From Bradyrhizobium erythrophlei (GTDB taxonomy: Bacteria > Pseudomonadota > Alphaproteobacteria > Rhizobiales > Xanthobacteraceae), in contig NZ_LT670849.1 in assembly GCF_900142985.1 (NCBI RefSeq), positions 7,456,501 to 7,520,500 of the forward strand: 64,000 nucleotides of DNA, written 5' to 3'. A program made the position numbers and the translations under genes. Below are positions 17,750 to 26,295 of the stretch, piece after piece. Within the stretch, counting starts at the first letter, position 1; the number at the start of each line of letters is the position of its first letter. A model generated the notes under the pieces. It was given only the letters and a program-made list of their open reading frames with translations. It did not search any database and was not told where the DNA came from.

Positions 17750-18466
17750 CTAGTAAATGCCTGGCAGCAAACGGGCCGTCCCCGCCATGTAGTCTCCGTA
17801 CCCTGGAAAGGTTTGGAACAGCACTTGTTCCTCGTATTTCATCCGCTGAAGTTGGAATGACCATACCAATGCCAGCAGTAACAACGCCGAAACTGACATG
17901 TACTGCAGCGCAACTCCGGTGAGCGCGACGAGTTCGCCAAGATAAAGTGGATGGCGCACGAGGGCATAGGGCCCCCTGGCTACGAGTCGCCGAGCCTCTG
18001 GAAGGATGCTGATCGAACGCCCGAGAACAAGCACCGCATAAATGGCGAAACCCGTGCCGGCAATAATCAACAGAAGCGAGACCACGTAAAGTGCATACGA
18101 AAGCTCTTGCTGAGGCAGCAGCACGAAGCCGACGCTAAGGGAGGTGCCGGCCACAGCCGCAAAGCGCGGATAGAAGCCTCGCGCGTCGCTTTGCGAAACG
18201 TGACGCACCGCGAACATCACAACCAATACCACGAAGAAAACCAGCGTGCTGATGTGCGAGATGGTGCTAAGGACGAGAGTTGCCGGGAGCACGGACGAAT
18301 CCGTCCGGATAAAAAGCTTAATTAGTGCGAGCTGATCACCGAGTGACGGCAGCATATTCGCTGCGCAAAACAGATACCAAGCGATGAGAGGGCCGGCAGC
18401 GACTAGATCGTAGAACTTGGTCCGCCGAAGCGCCTTGACACGCATTGTCATTGTCGCGATTGCCAT
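17750..18466 (-). CDS. Isoprenylcysteine/phospholipid-type membrane methyltransferase
   Basis: A 238-residue polytopic membrane protein with about five to six TM spans. The C-terminal half has the signature of the ICMT/PEMT group: RRLVARGPYALVRHPLYLGE, then a hydrophobic span and MKYEEQVLFQTFPGYGDYM, where the RHPxYLGE and EE residues bind S-adenosylmethionine. The ATG at 18466 is chosen; the frame is open upstream, but that part is charged and unlike a membrane protein. The substrate (a lipid or an isoprenoid-type group) cannot be read from sequence. Confidence 0.8.
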   Translation of the reverse strand: MAIATMTMRVKALRRTKFYDLVAAGPLIAWYLFCAANMLPSLGDQLALIKLFIRTDSSVLPATLVLSTISHISTLVFFVVLVVMFAVRHVSQSDARGFYPRFAAVAGTSLSVGFVLLPQQELSYALYVVSLLLIIAGTGFAIYAVLVLGRSISILPEARRLVARGPYALVRHPLYLGELVALTGVALQYMSVSALLLLALVWSFQLQRMKYEEQVLFQTFPGYGDYMAGTARLLPGIY

Positions 18467-18740
18467 TTGGACCAATCTGCTGTCGCAAAGCGGCGCGGTT
18501 CGACAAAGACCAGACTTGCTGTCTTCTGCGAAAAGTCGCCTATGCGGTGCCCCGGATGGCAGATGCGAGAGGTTGGAGGGTCGATTAGAAAGTGGTTGCG
18601 TCGGCGGAGTTTGTCTGGTGCCGGCCAACATCCGAATTCAACCGCCAAGGCGTTTCTCTTAGGCTCTTGCGAGCCGCAGCGTAAGGCAGAAAGGAGCTCC
18701 TGAGTACCGAATTTCGCCGCGGCACTGATGACAACTACCG

Positions 18741-19589
18741 TCATTCCGGCCGCCCACGCTGCGGGGCCGGCGGCTGCGATCTAGTCTGGGAGGAGAGCTT
18801 CGGCAGAGGCTTAGCTGTTGACGTGGCAATCGACCGGGCTGCAGGGGCCGATGGCTTGGGTCGGACTTGCGGATCGGAATCCTTGGCAAGGAGTCGGGCC
18901 ATTTGTTCTTGGCTGTTTTTGAGCTGCTCGGCGACTGCGGCATTGCTACGGGCCATTTGATCCTGGCTCGACTTGAGCTGCTCGATGCTGTCCTTGAGCT
19001 CCTCGATGTCGTGCTCCACGACGGCAAGGAAGCCGCGCAACAACGGAACCAGCTGTTCCTGCCCCGAAGACGGGCCAGCGGCGGTTGGCCCGATGTCTGT
19101 CGGGCGCGTCTGGTCCAGAGAAGCTGGAAGTGCCGTTTGCGGAGATGTCGCGTCTGCGGCGGGTGCTTGAGCGGTAGACGGGCTCGATTGCGCGGAGACT
19201 GGGCTGGTCGCAGCCGGTGCCGAAAGCTGAGGCTCCCACCGCGCGATGAGTTGCTTGGCCCCCTCGCCGTGTGACTGCAAAATCATGCCGATGGCGCCGA
19301 TGCACGCTGCCGTCAGCAAGCCGATGAGGCCCTGTAACGTTAACCTGCCAAGCCGTGACCGTAGGACGGGCCTTTGCAGGTTTGGGGGATTATGACCGGA
19401 GTCGAATTCAAACTTAGACACCTCTTCATCCACGCGCCGGAAACGGCTGTCCGCGCGCCTAATCTGTTGACCGACTGGCTCAACCGCCGCGACCGCGGCA
19501 TCGTCAGAACCAATTTGCTCCGAGTTCGGCATAGAATTCACTGGCGCACCTCGTCCGCCCATATCTCCACGAGAGGGCGGCCATCTCAT
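18741..19589 (-). CDS. Single-TM coiled-coil hypothetical protein
   Basis: The 282-residue product has a polar N-terminal part, one TM span (about 87-105, LQGLIGLLTAACIGAIGMIL), an Ala/Ser/Pro-rich stretch, then a heptad-like coiled coil (HDIEELKDSIEQLKSSQDQM and AAVAEQLKNSQEQMARLLA) and a Ser/Pro/Lys-rich tail. Related proteins are frequent in Bradyrhizobium and annotated as hypothetical. AGGGTG sits about 7 bases before the ATG at 19589; a later ATG at 19532 is also possible. A structural or adaptor role at the membrane is a guess. Confidence 0.65.
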   Translation of the reverse strand: MRWPPSRGDMGGRGAPVNSMPNSEQIGSDDAAVAAVEPVGQQIRRADSRFRRVDEEVSKFEFDSGHNPPNLQRPVLRSRLGRLTLQGLIGLLTAACIGAIGMILQSHGEGAKQLIARWEPQLSAPAATSPVSAQSSPSTAQAPAADATSPQTALPASLDQTRPTDIGPTAAGPSSGQEQLVPLLRGFLAVVEHDIEELKDSIEQLKSSQDQMARSNAAVAEQLKNSQEQMARLLAKDSDPQVRPKPSAPAARSIATSTAKPLPKLSSQTRSQPPAPQRGRPE

Positions 19590-19952
19590 AGAATAACACC
19601 CTACCGGTCAAAACGCTCGGGCCAAACGACCGGTCCAAGAACTATAAAAGCCGCCTCAAGCTGACGCGAGGCCGGCTGGTTGTCGCAATGGCCACTCAGC
19701 GCTCTGGCCACAGCCGAATTACCAGTGATCTATTGCCATCCGTTCGAGGCATGCGTGGCAACCGCCGAGTGTCACCCCGTTCCAAGCCCTTTTTAAAGAG
19801 CGAGGGCACTAAACGGACGGAAGTTTCGCCACTTTAGCTAAACAACACCAAAAACCGCGGCTGTGTACATAATCCCGAAACGCGGAGCTATTTGCTAGTT
19901 CGCCGGAGCGGTATAATATCTGCGCTACTGCTTTCCCGGATAGGAACAAGTG
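19590..19952. other. 363-bp intergenic stretch between divergent genes
   Basis: No supported gene. It lies between two divergently read genes and so must hold both promoters; I see no clear operator. A minus-strand frame at 19809-20003 overlaps the next gene and is not credible. Confidence 0.45.
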
Positions 19953-20237
19953 ATGAAACACCTCCTTGCGTGCTTTTTTTGCACTGCAGCGATCCTTGGC
20001 CAACCAAGTAAAGTGTCAGCTGAATATTATGGACCACCCGGGGGCTACTATTATTACGGCTCTGGAGCCGGAATCTGCTGCGCCGTATTACCGGTCGATC
20101 TAGGCTGGGCCTACACCCGCAATCGACCCGTTGGCGATGGCGCCGCCTATCCTGCTTTGCAAATGCCTGACGGAACGCTTGGCTGCGAGCATAGCAATTA
20201 CCGGCCCATTCGCGGCTGGTGTCGGCGCATCTGGTAG
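19953..20237 (+). CDS. Small secreted Tyr/Gly-rich protein (94 aa)
   Basis: GATAGGAACAAG precedes the start. A signal peptide (MKHLLACFFCTAAILGQPSK, then VSAE) is followed by a Tyr/Gly/Pro segment (YYGPPGGYYYYGSGAG), two adjacent cysteines (ICCAV) and more cysteines near the end (LGCEH and GWCRR). It is likely exported and disulfide-bonded. Similar small exported proteins sit at 17194 and 48436. Function unknown. Confidence 0.65.
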   Translation: MKHLLACFFCTAAILGQPSKVSAEYYGPPGGYYYYGSGAGICCAVLPVDLGWAYTRNRPVGDGAAYPALQMPDGTLGCEHSNYRPIRGWCRRIW

Positions 20238-20472
20238 CTTTCGAACAACGCCCCGTGATCGCCGCCGTTTTCTCAGCCTTAACCACCACCGCTTAGCGCC
20301 AACGCGCTCTTATCATGCGTGGCCGGCTTTACAACCATAAGCAACCGAAGGTAGCATACAAAGCCGTCGGCGCCTGGCGGCCAGTTATCATTTCCCGAGT
20401 GCCGCAGCTAGGTTGAGCGCGCAACATACAGCGGATCTGGCGCGAGAGGGACATACACAACGTCGACCATGA

Positions 20473-21243
20473 CTAAACGCGCCATCGCGCGGCTCCTCCG
20501 CTCAAGGCACCAGCTGTTCTCTGGCGAGGTGTGGACGAAGTCTCTCGGGCGAGACCGGGAAACTGCTGCGCCACACGCTTCGTTCGGAGCCGTCGTTGTA
20601 TATCACTAAGGGCGAGCCTTGCGATCTCGGCCTCGAGAATTGCAACGGACAGATTATATCCTTGACCGGCTGAGGTGCTGGTCTCGTTGTAAGACGACTT
20701 TAGCAAGCGTTCGAGACGGCCCCGAACAATAAGAATGGCAATTGCAAGGGCCATAGCTAGAACCAACAAATAAGCACTGACAAAGTCATACAAAGAGAAA
20801 TACGGAGCTACAATTCGAGAAGCGCCTAACAAAGATGCGCAAAGCCAGCTGGCCACACTGATTGCGCCCAGCATTGCTGCAATGGTCGCCGCTCTGGCGG
20901 CATTCTTAGGTTTTTGAGCAAGCATCGGGAATGCAACAAGATGCAATAAAATGCCGTTCAGTGTCAGTATTGCCACCACGATCAACTTGGCAATTAATTT
21001 AGGCTTGCTAAGCAGGAGCGAAACATCAGTTCCGACGTCCATTAAAACCATCGGAATGCCGGTCGCCCAGAGAGCCAGAAGAAGCAACTTCACCAACTTT
21101 GCAGACTCAAGCAGAGAAGCAGAATCGATGCGCTTTGCGCGCAAGAAACGCGCATCCTCTTTGAGTATCGTCGCAAGTGCCAGGGCAAATGCAATGATAT
21201 GCCCATATACTAACGCTTGGCGCGCTAAGACGCTGATTTCCAT
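20473..21243 (-). CDS. Polytopic membrane protein of unknown function (256 aa)
   Basis: About five or six hydrophobic spans are visible (ALVYGHIIAFALALATIL, LVKLLLLALWATGIPMVL, LIAKLIVVAILTLNGILL, AAMLGAISVASWLCASLL, FVSAYLLVLAMALAIAIL), followed by a soluble, basic tail of about 75 residues (EIARLALSDIQRRLRTKRVA). The ATG at 21243 has AGGGTGGG upstream; a GTG 9 bp earlier is an alternative. I cannot assign a family with confidence. It is isolated, with noncoding DNA on both sides. Confidence 0.65.
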   Translation of the reverse strand: MEISVLARQALVYGHIIAFALALATILKEDARFLRAKRIDSASLLESAKLVKLLLLALWATGIPMVLMDVGTDVSLLLSKPKLIAKLIVVAILTLNGILLHLVAFPMLAQKPKNAARAATIAAMLGAISVASWLCASLLGASRIVAPYFSLYDFVSAYLLVLAMALAIAILIVRGRLERLLKSSYNETSTSAGQGYNLSVAILEAEIARLALSDIQRRLRTKRVAQQFPGLARETSSTPRQRTAGALSGGAARWRV

Positions 21244-21685
21244 TTGGCCCACCCTGCTGCTTACTCATCGGGGAAATCGAGCGGAAGTTCGTCGAACAAA
21301 CGGCGACTCTGAGAAAGCAAGGTAATTTTAAATGTCTAAGAATTTTTGAAGCGCCGAGGTTCGTTCAATCGGGCTAGCCCACAATCATTGCCGGTACCAG
21401 AGAACCGCAATTCAAGCCGGAGGCGCGCTATTCGCGTTGGGTCGATCGTCGCCGAATTTTGGTCTTGACGGAAGGCCATCGGACACCCCGCGTCGCGAAT
21501 TGCAGGCATTTAATTAAACAACCGTTGCCAAAGCCAATTCGAACTTCAATCAGACAGGCTGCGATTTGAGGCCCCGTCCGAAGGCGGTTTGATTAATCAG
21601 CCCTTAGCGAAAACACATTAGAATTAGATTGGGCAGTCGGGGCGCGTGAGCTAGCTCATTGGGCCAGCCGAAGAAGGCGCGTAAA
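21244..21685. other. 442-bp intergenic stretch before the first Wza-like gene
   Basis: No supported gene. The last part before 21686 carries GAAGAAGGCG, the ribosome site of the export gene. This leader and the first 20 codons are not shared with the second Wza-like copy, so regulation of the two copies should differ. Confidence 0.45.
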
Positions 21686-22984
21686 ATGATCAACGACCCG
21701 AAGAGCCCGTCAACTATCCACAAACGGGGCCGATTTGGTGCTTATCGCGTCCTGTTGGGCGTGCCAGCATTTTTTTTGATAGCCGCATTGGGCGGCTGCG
21801 GGTGGATGTCGGTGACCGGTCCGTCCGCCACCGATATATTATCAGGCCAGCACGACCCGGTGAGCGTCAACTACGCAGTCGTCAAGGTCACCCCGAAAGT
21901 CATCGAGGTTCAATCCAGAAACCTACCGCGGTTGACTGCGTTTAGGGAGAATCAGCGGCCGCGCGATATTACTTTCGGGATCGGCGATATATTGGGCGTC
22001 ACGATCTTCGAAGCCGCTTCAGGAGGTCTCTTCATTCCTGCCGAGGGCGGAGTGCGACCGGGAAATTTTGTTACCATTCCCAATCAAGCCGTCGATATCC
22101 ACGGCAACATTTCGATCCCCTACGCGGGCTCCGTCCGTGCGAACGGACGCACCCAGGTCGAAGTGCAGGACGCCATCGTGACTGCCCTCAAGAACCGCGC
22201 GATCGAGCCACAAGTCGTTGTGTCCTTGGTCGAACAGAAAACGTCCATGATCAGCATCCTGGGCGAAGGACGCTCGGCGCGGATTCCAGCGACCGCCACC
22301 CCTGAGCGTATGCTTGACGTCATCAGCCGAGCCGGGTTGGTGGCGACCGCCGGGACTGCGACCGGGGCCGCCGGGGCGGAAACCTGGGTGATTCTGGAGC
22401 GAAACGGTCGGCGCGCGATTGCCCCCTTTGGGGCACTCGTTTACGAGTCAGCCAACAATATTTACGTGCATCCCAACGATACAATCTACTTGTATCGGGA
22501 GCCGCAGACCTTCCTGAGCTTCGGTGCCGTCGGTACGCAGCAGCAGGTTCCATTTGGGACCTGGCGGCTTTCGCTCGCGGAAGCGATCAGCAAGGCCGGC
22601 GGTCTTCTCGATGTCCAGGCTGACCCTGCCTCCGTGTTCCTCTATCGCGGTGAAGCGCGCGACGTCGCCGAAGCGATGGGGATCGACTGCAGGCCCTACG
22701 AAGGCCCCGTCATTCCCGTGATCTATACGATCAACCTGCGCGATCCTGCCGGCTATTTCCTGGCGAGCTCGTTTGAAATGCGCAACAAAGATATCCTCTA
22801 CGTCTCGAATGCGTTCTCGGTCGAATCCACCAAGTTCATGACCTGGCTCACCACGGTCAACACCACCATCCAGGGTCCAATAACCACCGCGACCAGCGCC
22901 TATGGCTTGCGCAACATCATCCAAGGCGCAGGAGCGGTACCCAGCGTCATAACCGCCGGCGCGACTACAGTGGCCACGCCATAG
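21686..22984 (+). CDS. Polysaccharide export outer-membrane lipoprotein, Wza-like (copy 1)
   Basis: The 432-residue protein belongs to the polysaccharide biosynthesis/export family; it would form the outer-membrane pore for an exopolysaccharide. It has a long N-region (MINDPKSPSTIHKRGRFG), a hydrophobic span and a lipobox LGGC (cysteine at about 38), then the export domain (FGIGDILGVTIFEAASGG, NISIPYAGSVRANGRTQVEV) and SLBB-like parts (ISILGEGRSARIP, FGAVGTQQQVPFGTWRLSLA). It starts at ATG 21686 behind GAAGGCG. From 21745 to 22971 the DNA is nearly identical to copy 2 at 54565-55791. No co-polymerase (Wzc) gene is next to it. Confidence 0.92.
   Translation: MINDPKSPSTIHKRGRFGAYRVLLGVPAFFLIAALGGCGWMSVTGPSATDILSGQHDPVSVNYAVVKVTPKVIEVQSRNLPRLTAFRENQRPRDITFGIGDILGVTIFEAASGGLFIPAEGGVRPGNFVTIPNQAVDIHGNISIPYAGSVRANGRTQVEVQDAIVTALKNRAIEPQVVVSLVEQKTSMISILGEGRSARIPATATPERMLDVISRAGLVATAGTATGAAGAETWVILERNGRRAIAPFGALVYESANNIYVHPNDTIYLYREPQTFLSFGAVGTQQQVPFGTWRLSLAEAISKAGGLLDVQADPASVFLYRGEARDVAEAMGIDCRPYEGPVIPVIYTINLRDPAGYFLASSFEMRNKDILYVSNAFSVESTKFMTWLTTVNTTIQGPITTATSAYGLRNIIQGAGAVPSVITAGATTVATP
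21745..22971 (+). repeat. Long direct repeat, copy 1 (1,227 bp)
   Basis: This segment matches 54565-55791 in the same orientation with only three differences seen on line-by-line reading: 21781 (A against G), 21925 (A against G) and 22504 (G against A). The match starts abruptly at TCGCGTCCTG and ends at CGACTACAGT, both inside the Wza-like genes. Confidence 0.92.
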
Positions 22985-23565
22985 ATTAAACGCCTGCCAC
23001 CCTTAGAATTCGTTTACACAATAATGCTCTGGCAGTACCGGGATAGCTCTTACCCACCAAAAATGTTGGGGCGCGTGGCTTTGTCGGCGAAAATCCCGCT
23101 TTCGATGGAGCGACCGTCCTTTGAGATAGTAGTTACCTGCGAAACGGAAAAAGCGCGTTCGCATTTCCGCAAAGTTCGAAACGACGAGCATTCGCAGGTC
23201 GAAAATGCATTGGCGCCGCCCGCTGGTACTTGTCCTAAGTCAACGAGTCCGTCTCCCGAAGCTCTGCATTGCCGTCTTGATCATCGCATCGCGCAACCTC
23301 TGATAGAGGTTCGAATCTTCTATGATCCAAGCGGTACAACACCGTCTCATTGCATCCCCACTCCAGCCGTGAACGACCGGGAGTGTTGTGCGCCGCGCGG
23401 TGATGTTGGTTGTCGGACTTGCCGGCGACAGGCTTGACACCTTCGTTTGCGAACCAACCCTGTGTTGTGGGCTCCGAGTAGTCTTGAGGAAGGCCCTTGG
23501 ATGAGGATACCATGTGCCTTCGATTTTGGGGATAAGTTGGGCGAAGGGGATGTTTGGAGGATATT
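22985..23565. other. 581-bp intergenic stretch
   Basis: No supported gene; overlapping short frames on both strands have no motif. The T-loop-like GGTTCGAATC near 23308 is not part of any tRNA fold I can draw. GGAGG at 23556-23560 belongs to the next gene. Confidence 0.45.
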
Positions 23566-23826
23566 ATGAGGTTTGTCGTTGCAAGTTTTCTGGTGCTGTC
23601 CAATTTTTGCGCCGTTAGCGCGGAGCCATTGGTGCCGATGCCGGCACAAAAGTACCACCTAGCGTGTAATGCTGGCCAAGGCAGAGTCGTGCAGTCCTGC
23701 CGCGCTAACTGCGATGAAACAGTGTTTGAATGTCGTAAACGCTGCGTCAGTCAATCGTGTATGCAGCAGTGTGGGCCGACCCATGGCACTTGCCTACAAA
23801 ACTGCGTCAAGAACGCTGGCTGCTGA
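23566..23826 (+). CDS. Secreted cysteine-rich protein with repeated Cx3C pairs (86 aa)
   Basis: GGAGG at 23556-23560 fixes the ATG at 23566. A signal peptide (MRFVVASFLVLSNFCAVSAE) is followed by a mature part of about 65 residues with ten cysteines. Eight of these form four Cx3C units: CRANC, CRKRC, CMQQC and CLQNC, spaced as Cx3C-x6-Cx3C twice. Two such pairs are the cysteine pattern of alpha-hairpin peptides, in which two helices are cross-linked by two disulfides. The protein is thus probably two linked disulfide hairpins in the periplasm or outside. No family name is known to me. Confidence 0.75.
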   Translation: MRFVVASFLVLSNFCAVSAEPLVPMPAQKYHLACNAGQGRVVQSCRANCDETVFECRKRCVSQSCMQQCGPTHGTCLQNCVKNAGC

Positions 23827-24401
23827 CGAATTCCAACGCTCCTGAGATTAGGCTACTCGGCGCGTGCTTCGTAGTGCGTCCACCGCGGTATGCGGCCGCC
23901 TCAGCTTGCGCTTGACCTGCACCTCGCGGTCAAACCGGCGTCAGATAGCGTAGGGGCATCTTCATCCCGCAGCCGTGGAAAGTCTTGCCTTCTGTTTTCC
24001 GATGAAAACAACCTGAGACTCACCTTCAAATGAGGTTGACGCTTGGCAAATTGTGTCGACATTGCGGTTATATTTGCTGTTTTTTCAGGTGGTCGAAGAC
24101 CTTGTGGACAGCATAAACGACCGCGGCCCGCGCGACTGATTGTCATTCCAGAGTGATGCGACTGTACCCGACCAACTTGCGTGCTTTCATTCGTCTGGTG
24201 AAGATCGCGTATCCCGAGACAAAGACGAGATACCTGCCCAAGCGGGCCACCGCAAAATTATAAGATAGAACGCATGTCTCAAAAACCTTGAGCAGCCACA
24301 CTGACCGTGCCGCTATCGGTACTACACTGCGCAGACTCCGCGTACTCTTCTTCACGATCGCCCAGATCTGCATCGCCCGCTAATGGCTTTGTTTCAAGGA
24401 C
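23827..24401. other. 575-bp stretch without a secure gene
   Basis: A 76-codon minus-strand frame at 24143-24373 (containing ARSVWLLKVFETCVLSYNF) might be a small membrane protein, but it has no good ribosome site and I rate it below one in three. Otherwise nothing is seen. Confidence 0.4.
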
Positions 24402-25817
24402 CTATTGAATAACTAGCCTCCAGAGGCCCGCGTCCATATTCGTCGAATACAAAATATGATGAATTTTATCGAGATGCAGTTCTGCCCCTCCGTTCCGCAT
24501 CATCGGAGATCGCATCGGCGCCCACCTGTACGGAAGACCTTCCGGTGAAGAGTAATACGGAAGATAAGGGTCCGCACCCGGGGCGTTGTACGGAAATGCT
24601 CGACTGAAATAAATGGTCTTAGCGTCCCCGACGAGGCCCATGACTAGATTTTGGGTTTCGGGAAGCAAGGCCCAACTTTGACCATCAACACTGTGTAAAA
24701 TCCCATTGGCCGTTCCTAGATAGAACGAACCATCGACGGCTCTGTATAGCTGCCCGCGTCCATGCGATATCGAAACGCCTGAGATTTTCAGCCAGGAGAC
24801 ACCCTTGTCCCTGGAAACCCACAATCCGTTGCTCTGCGAGGTGAAAATCCAAGACTTGGAGTCGAGAAAGTCAATTAGTGCGCCCTCTCCACCAGCCCAA
24901 GACGGATTCCCATCGCGTAGCACCCAGCTGGCGCCGCCGTCCATCGTCTCGGCAAAGCAAAATTTCGCCCGGGGTGGAGGACATTCGGCGTGCCATCCTA
25001 CCACCAAGTGAAGAGGATCATTTGGATCCATCGAGATTGCGTAAACAAATCCCCCATAGGGTAATAAGGTGGTTATATTGTGCGGCAGAATTTGATCCCA
25101 GTCGACTCCACCATTTGTCGTTTTGAATACGCCGCCTGCTCCATAGCCCTGGTTAGTATAAATAGTTTGCGGATCGCTGGGATTGATAGCCATTGTCCAG
25201 CTTCTGCCGCTTGACATCGCATGCGAGTTGCGACCGGTGCTGATCCTTTTCCAATGTGCGCCGCAATCCGTAGATTTATAAATCCCGTCCATCGACCGGC
25301 CTGCATAAATCGTTGACGGATTGACTGGATCAATCACCATCGCCTGCATCCCAAAGAAATCACCCTTCGTCAAATCGACCTGAGGCGGTGTAATGTTTTG
25401 CCATACGCCGACTTGATCACTGCGAGCAGTGCAGCCGACGACAAACGGCTGCACCTCAAGCGCCATAGTGACGGGATTTTGCTTATCTCCATTTGCCGTA
25501 ACGATCACGTGGTATGTGCCGGGAATATTTGACGCAGTGTAGACCCAAAGAGGCCCACCGTGATCAGCATCGCGATGGTCAGGTGATAAGATAATAGATC
25601 CTGCTGCCTCTCCTTCTTTCAAGGACCACTCTACCCCCTTGTCGGAGGTGCCAGTGATTTTAGCAGCCAACAAGACTTTCTGACCGGGAAGCACAACGCT
25701 TGAGGACGCTTGAAGTTTCACGATAACCGAAGTTACAGCTTCGTTCGCTTGAGTTTGCTTGCAAAGGCCAGCCGTACCTGCAAACAACAGCACGAAAATA
25801 AGAACGCGCTTCTTCAC
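24402..25817 (-). CDS. Secreted BNR/Asp-box beta-propeller protein (sialidase/VPS10-like fold)
   Basis: The 471-residue product has a signal peptide (MKKRVLIFVLLFAGTAGLCK, then QTQAN) and an Ig-like N-terminal part (about 28-125, with VLPGQKVLLAAKITGTSDKG). A propeller follows with repeated Asp-boxes: STDCGAHW, TTNGGVDW, TMDGGASW, SRDKGVSW and SVDGQSW. This fits the sialidase, sortilin and GH74 folds; catalytic residues of sialidases (an RIP motif, an Arg triad) are not evident, so it may bind rather than cleave glycans. It is probably exported, possibly by the gsp system of this window, but this is inference. It stands alone. Confidence 0.8.
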   Translation of the reverse strand: MKKRVLIFVLLFAGTAGLCKQTQANEAVTSVIVKLQASSSVVLPGQKVLLAAKITGTSDKGVEWSLKEGEAAGSIILSPDHRDADHGGPLWVYTASNIPGTYHVIVTANGDKQNPVTMALEVQPFVVGCTARSDQVGVWQNITPPQVDLTKGDFFGMQAMVIDPVNPSTIYAGRSMDGIYKSTDCGAHWKRISTGRNSHAMSSGRSWTMAINPSDPQTIYTNQGYGAGGVFKTTNGGVDWDQILPHNITTLLPYGGFVYAISMDPNDPLHLVVGWHAECPPPRAKFCFAETMDGGASWVLRDGNPSWAGGEGALIDFLDSKSWIFTSQSNGLWVSRDKGVSWLKISGVSISHGRGQLYRAVDGSFYLGTANGILHSVDGQSWALLPETQNLVMGLVGDAKTIYFSRAFPYNAPGADPYLPYYSSPEGLPYRWAPMRSPMMRNGGAELHLDKIHHILYSTNMDAGLWRLVIQ

Positions 25818-26295
25818 CGGTCACACCTCTCTTGATTGACGGCTAGAATTCCTCTGAATTAGGGCCGAGACGAATTCCCAACATATCAACCTCAGGTGCA
25901 CGGTCGATCAAATATTCTCGGGCGACGTTTCAAATATAACAAGAGTTTGACATCAGTTGGTCTAAGACCTGAACGGCGTGTTGTTCTGCGGCATTGGCTA
26001 TCCGTGGTCGTCTCGGGTTGCGCGACAGCCCCAGGCTAGTCCGGAGCGCCGAGCCCATCCCCGCCTCCTACTCCCGCTCTAGCTGCGTATTGCTGCTCGG
26101 CCTCGGCGGGGAGATAATTATGCGCCAACGCCGGGTTTCAGCCTGTGCACGGAAGTTGAGCACTAATGGCGCCTCACTCGCTTGAATTGTCTTTAACCTT
26201 CATGATATGCAATATTTATTTATATAATACCATACCCGCAACAAGGGCGACGACTCAGATTACGGATGCCCTGCAATCCAAGGTTTAGGTAACTA
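25818..26295. other. 478-bp intergenic stretch between divergent genes
   Basis: No supported gene. The last 100 bases before 26296 are AT-rich (ATATGCAATATTTATTTATA), and probably contain the promoter of the glycosyltransferase gene. Confidence 0.5.

Noticed and set aside
22448..22924. 158-codon antisense frame in the Wza-like gene, repeated at 55268-55744
   Set aside because: Both copies are present only because the gene itself is duplicated; no ribosome site or motif, so it is a shadow.
23566..23826. Nodule cysteine-rich (NCR) peptide
   Set aside because: NCR peptides are made by legumes and have four or six cysteines in another spacing; this bacterial gene has ten, in Cx3C units.
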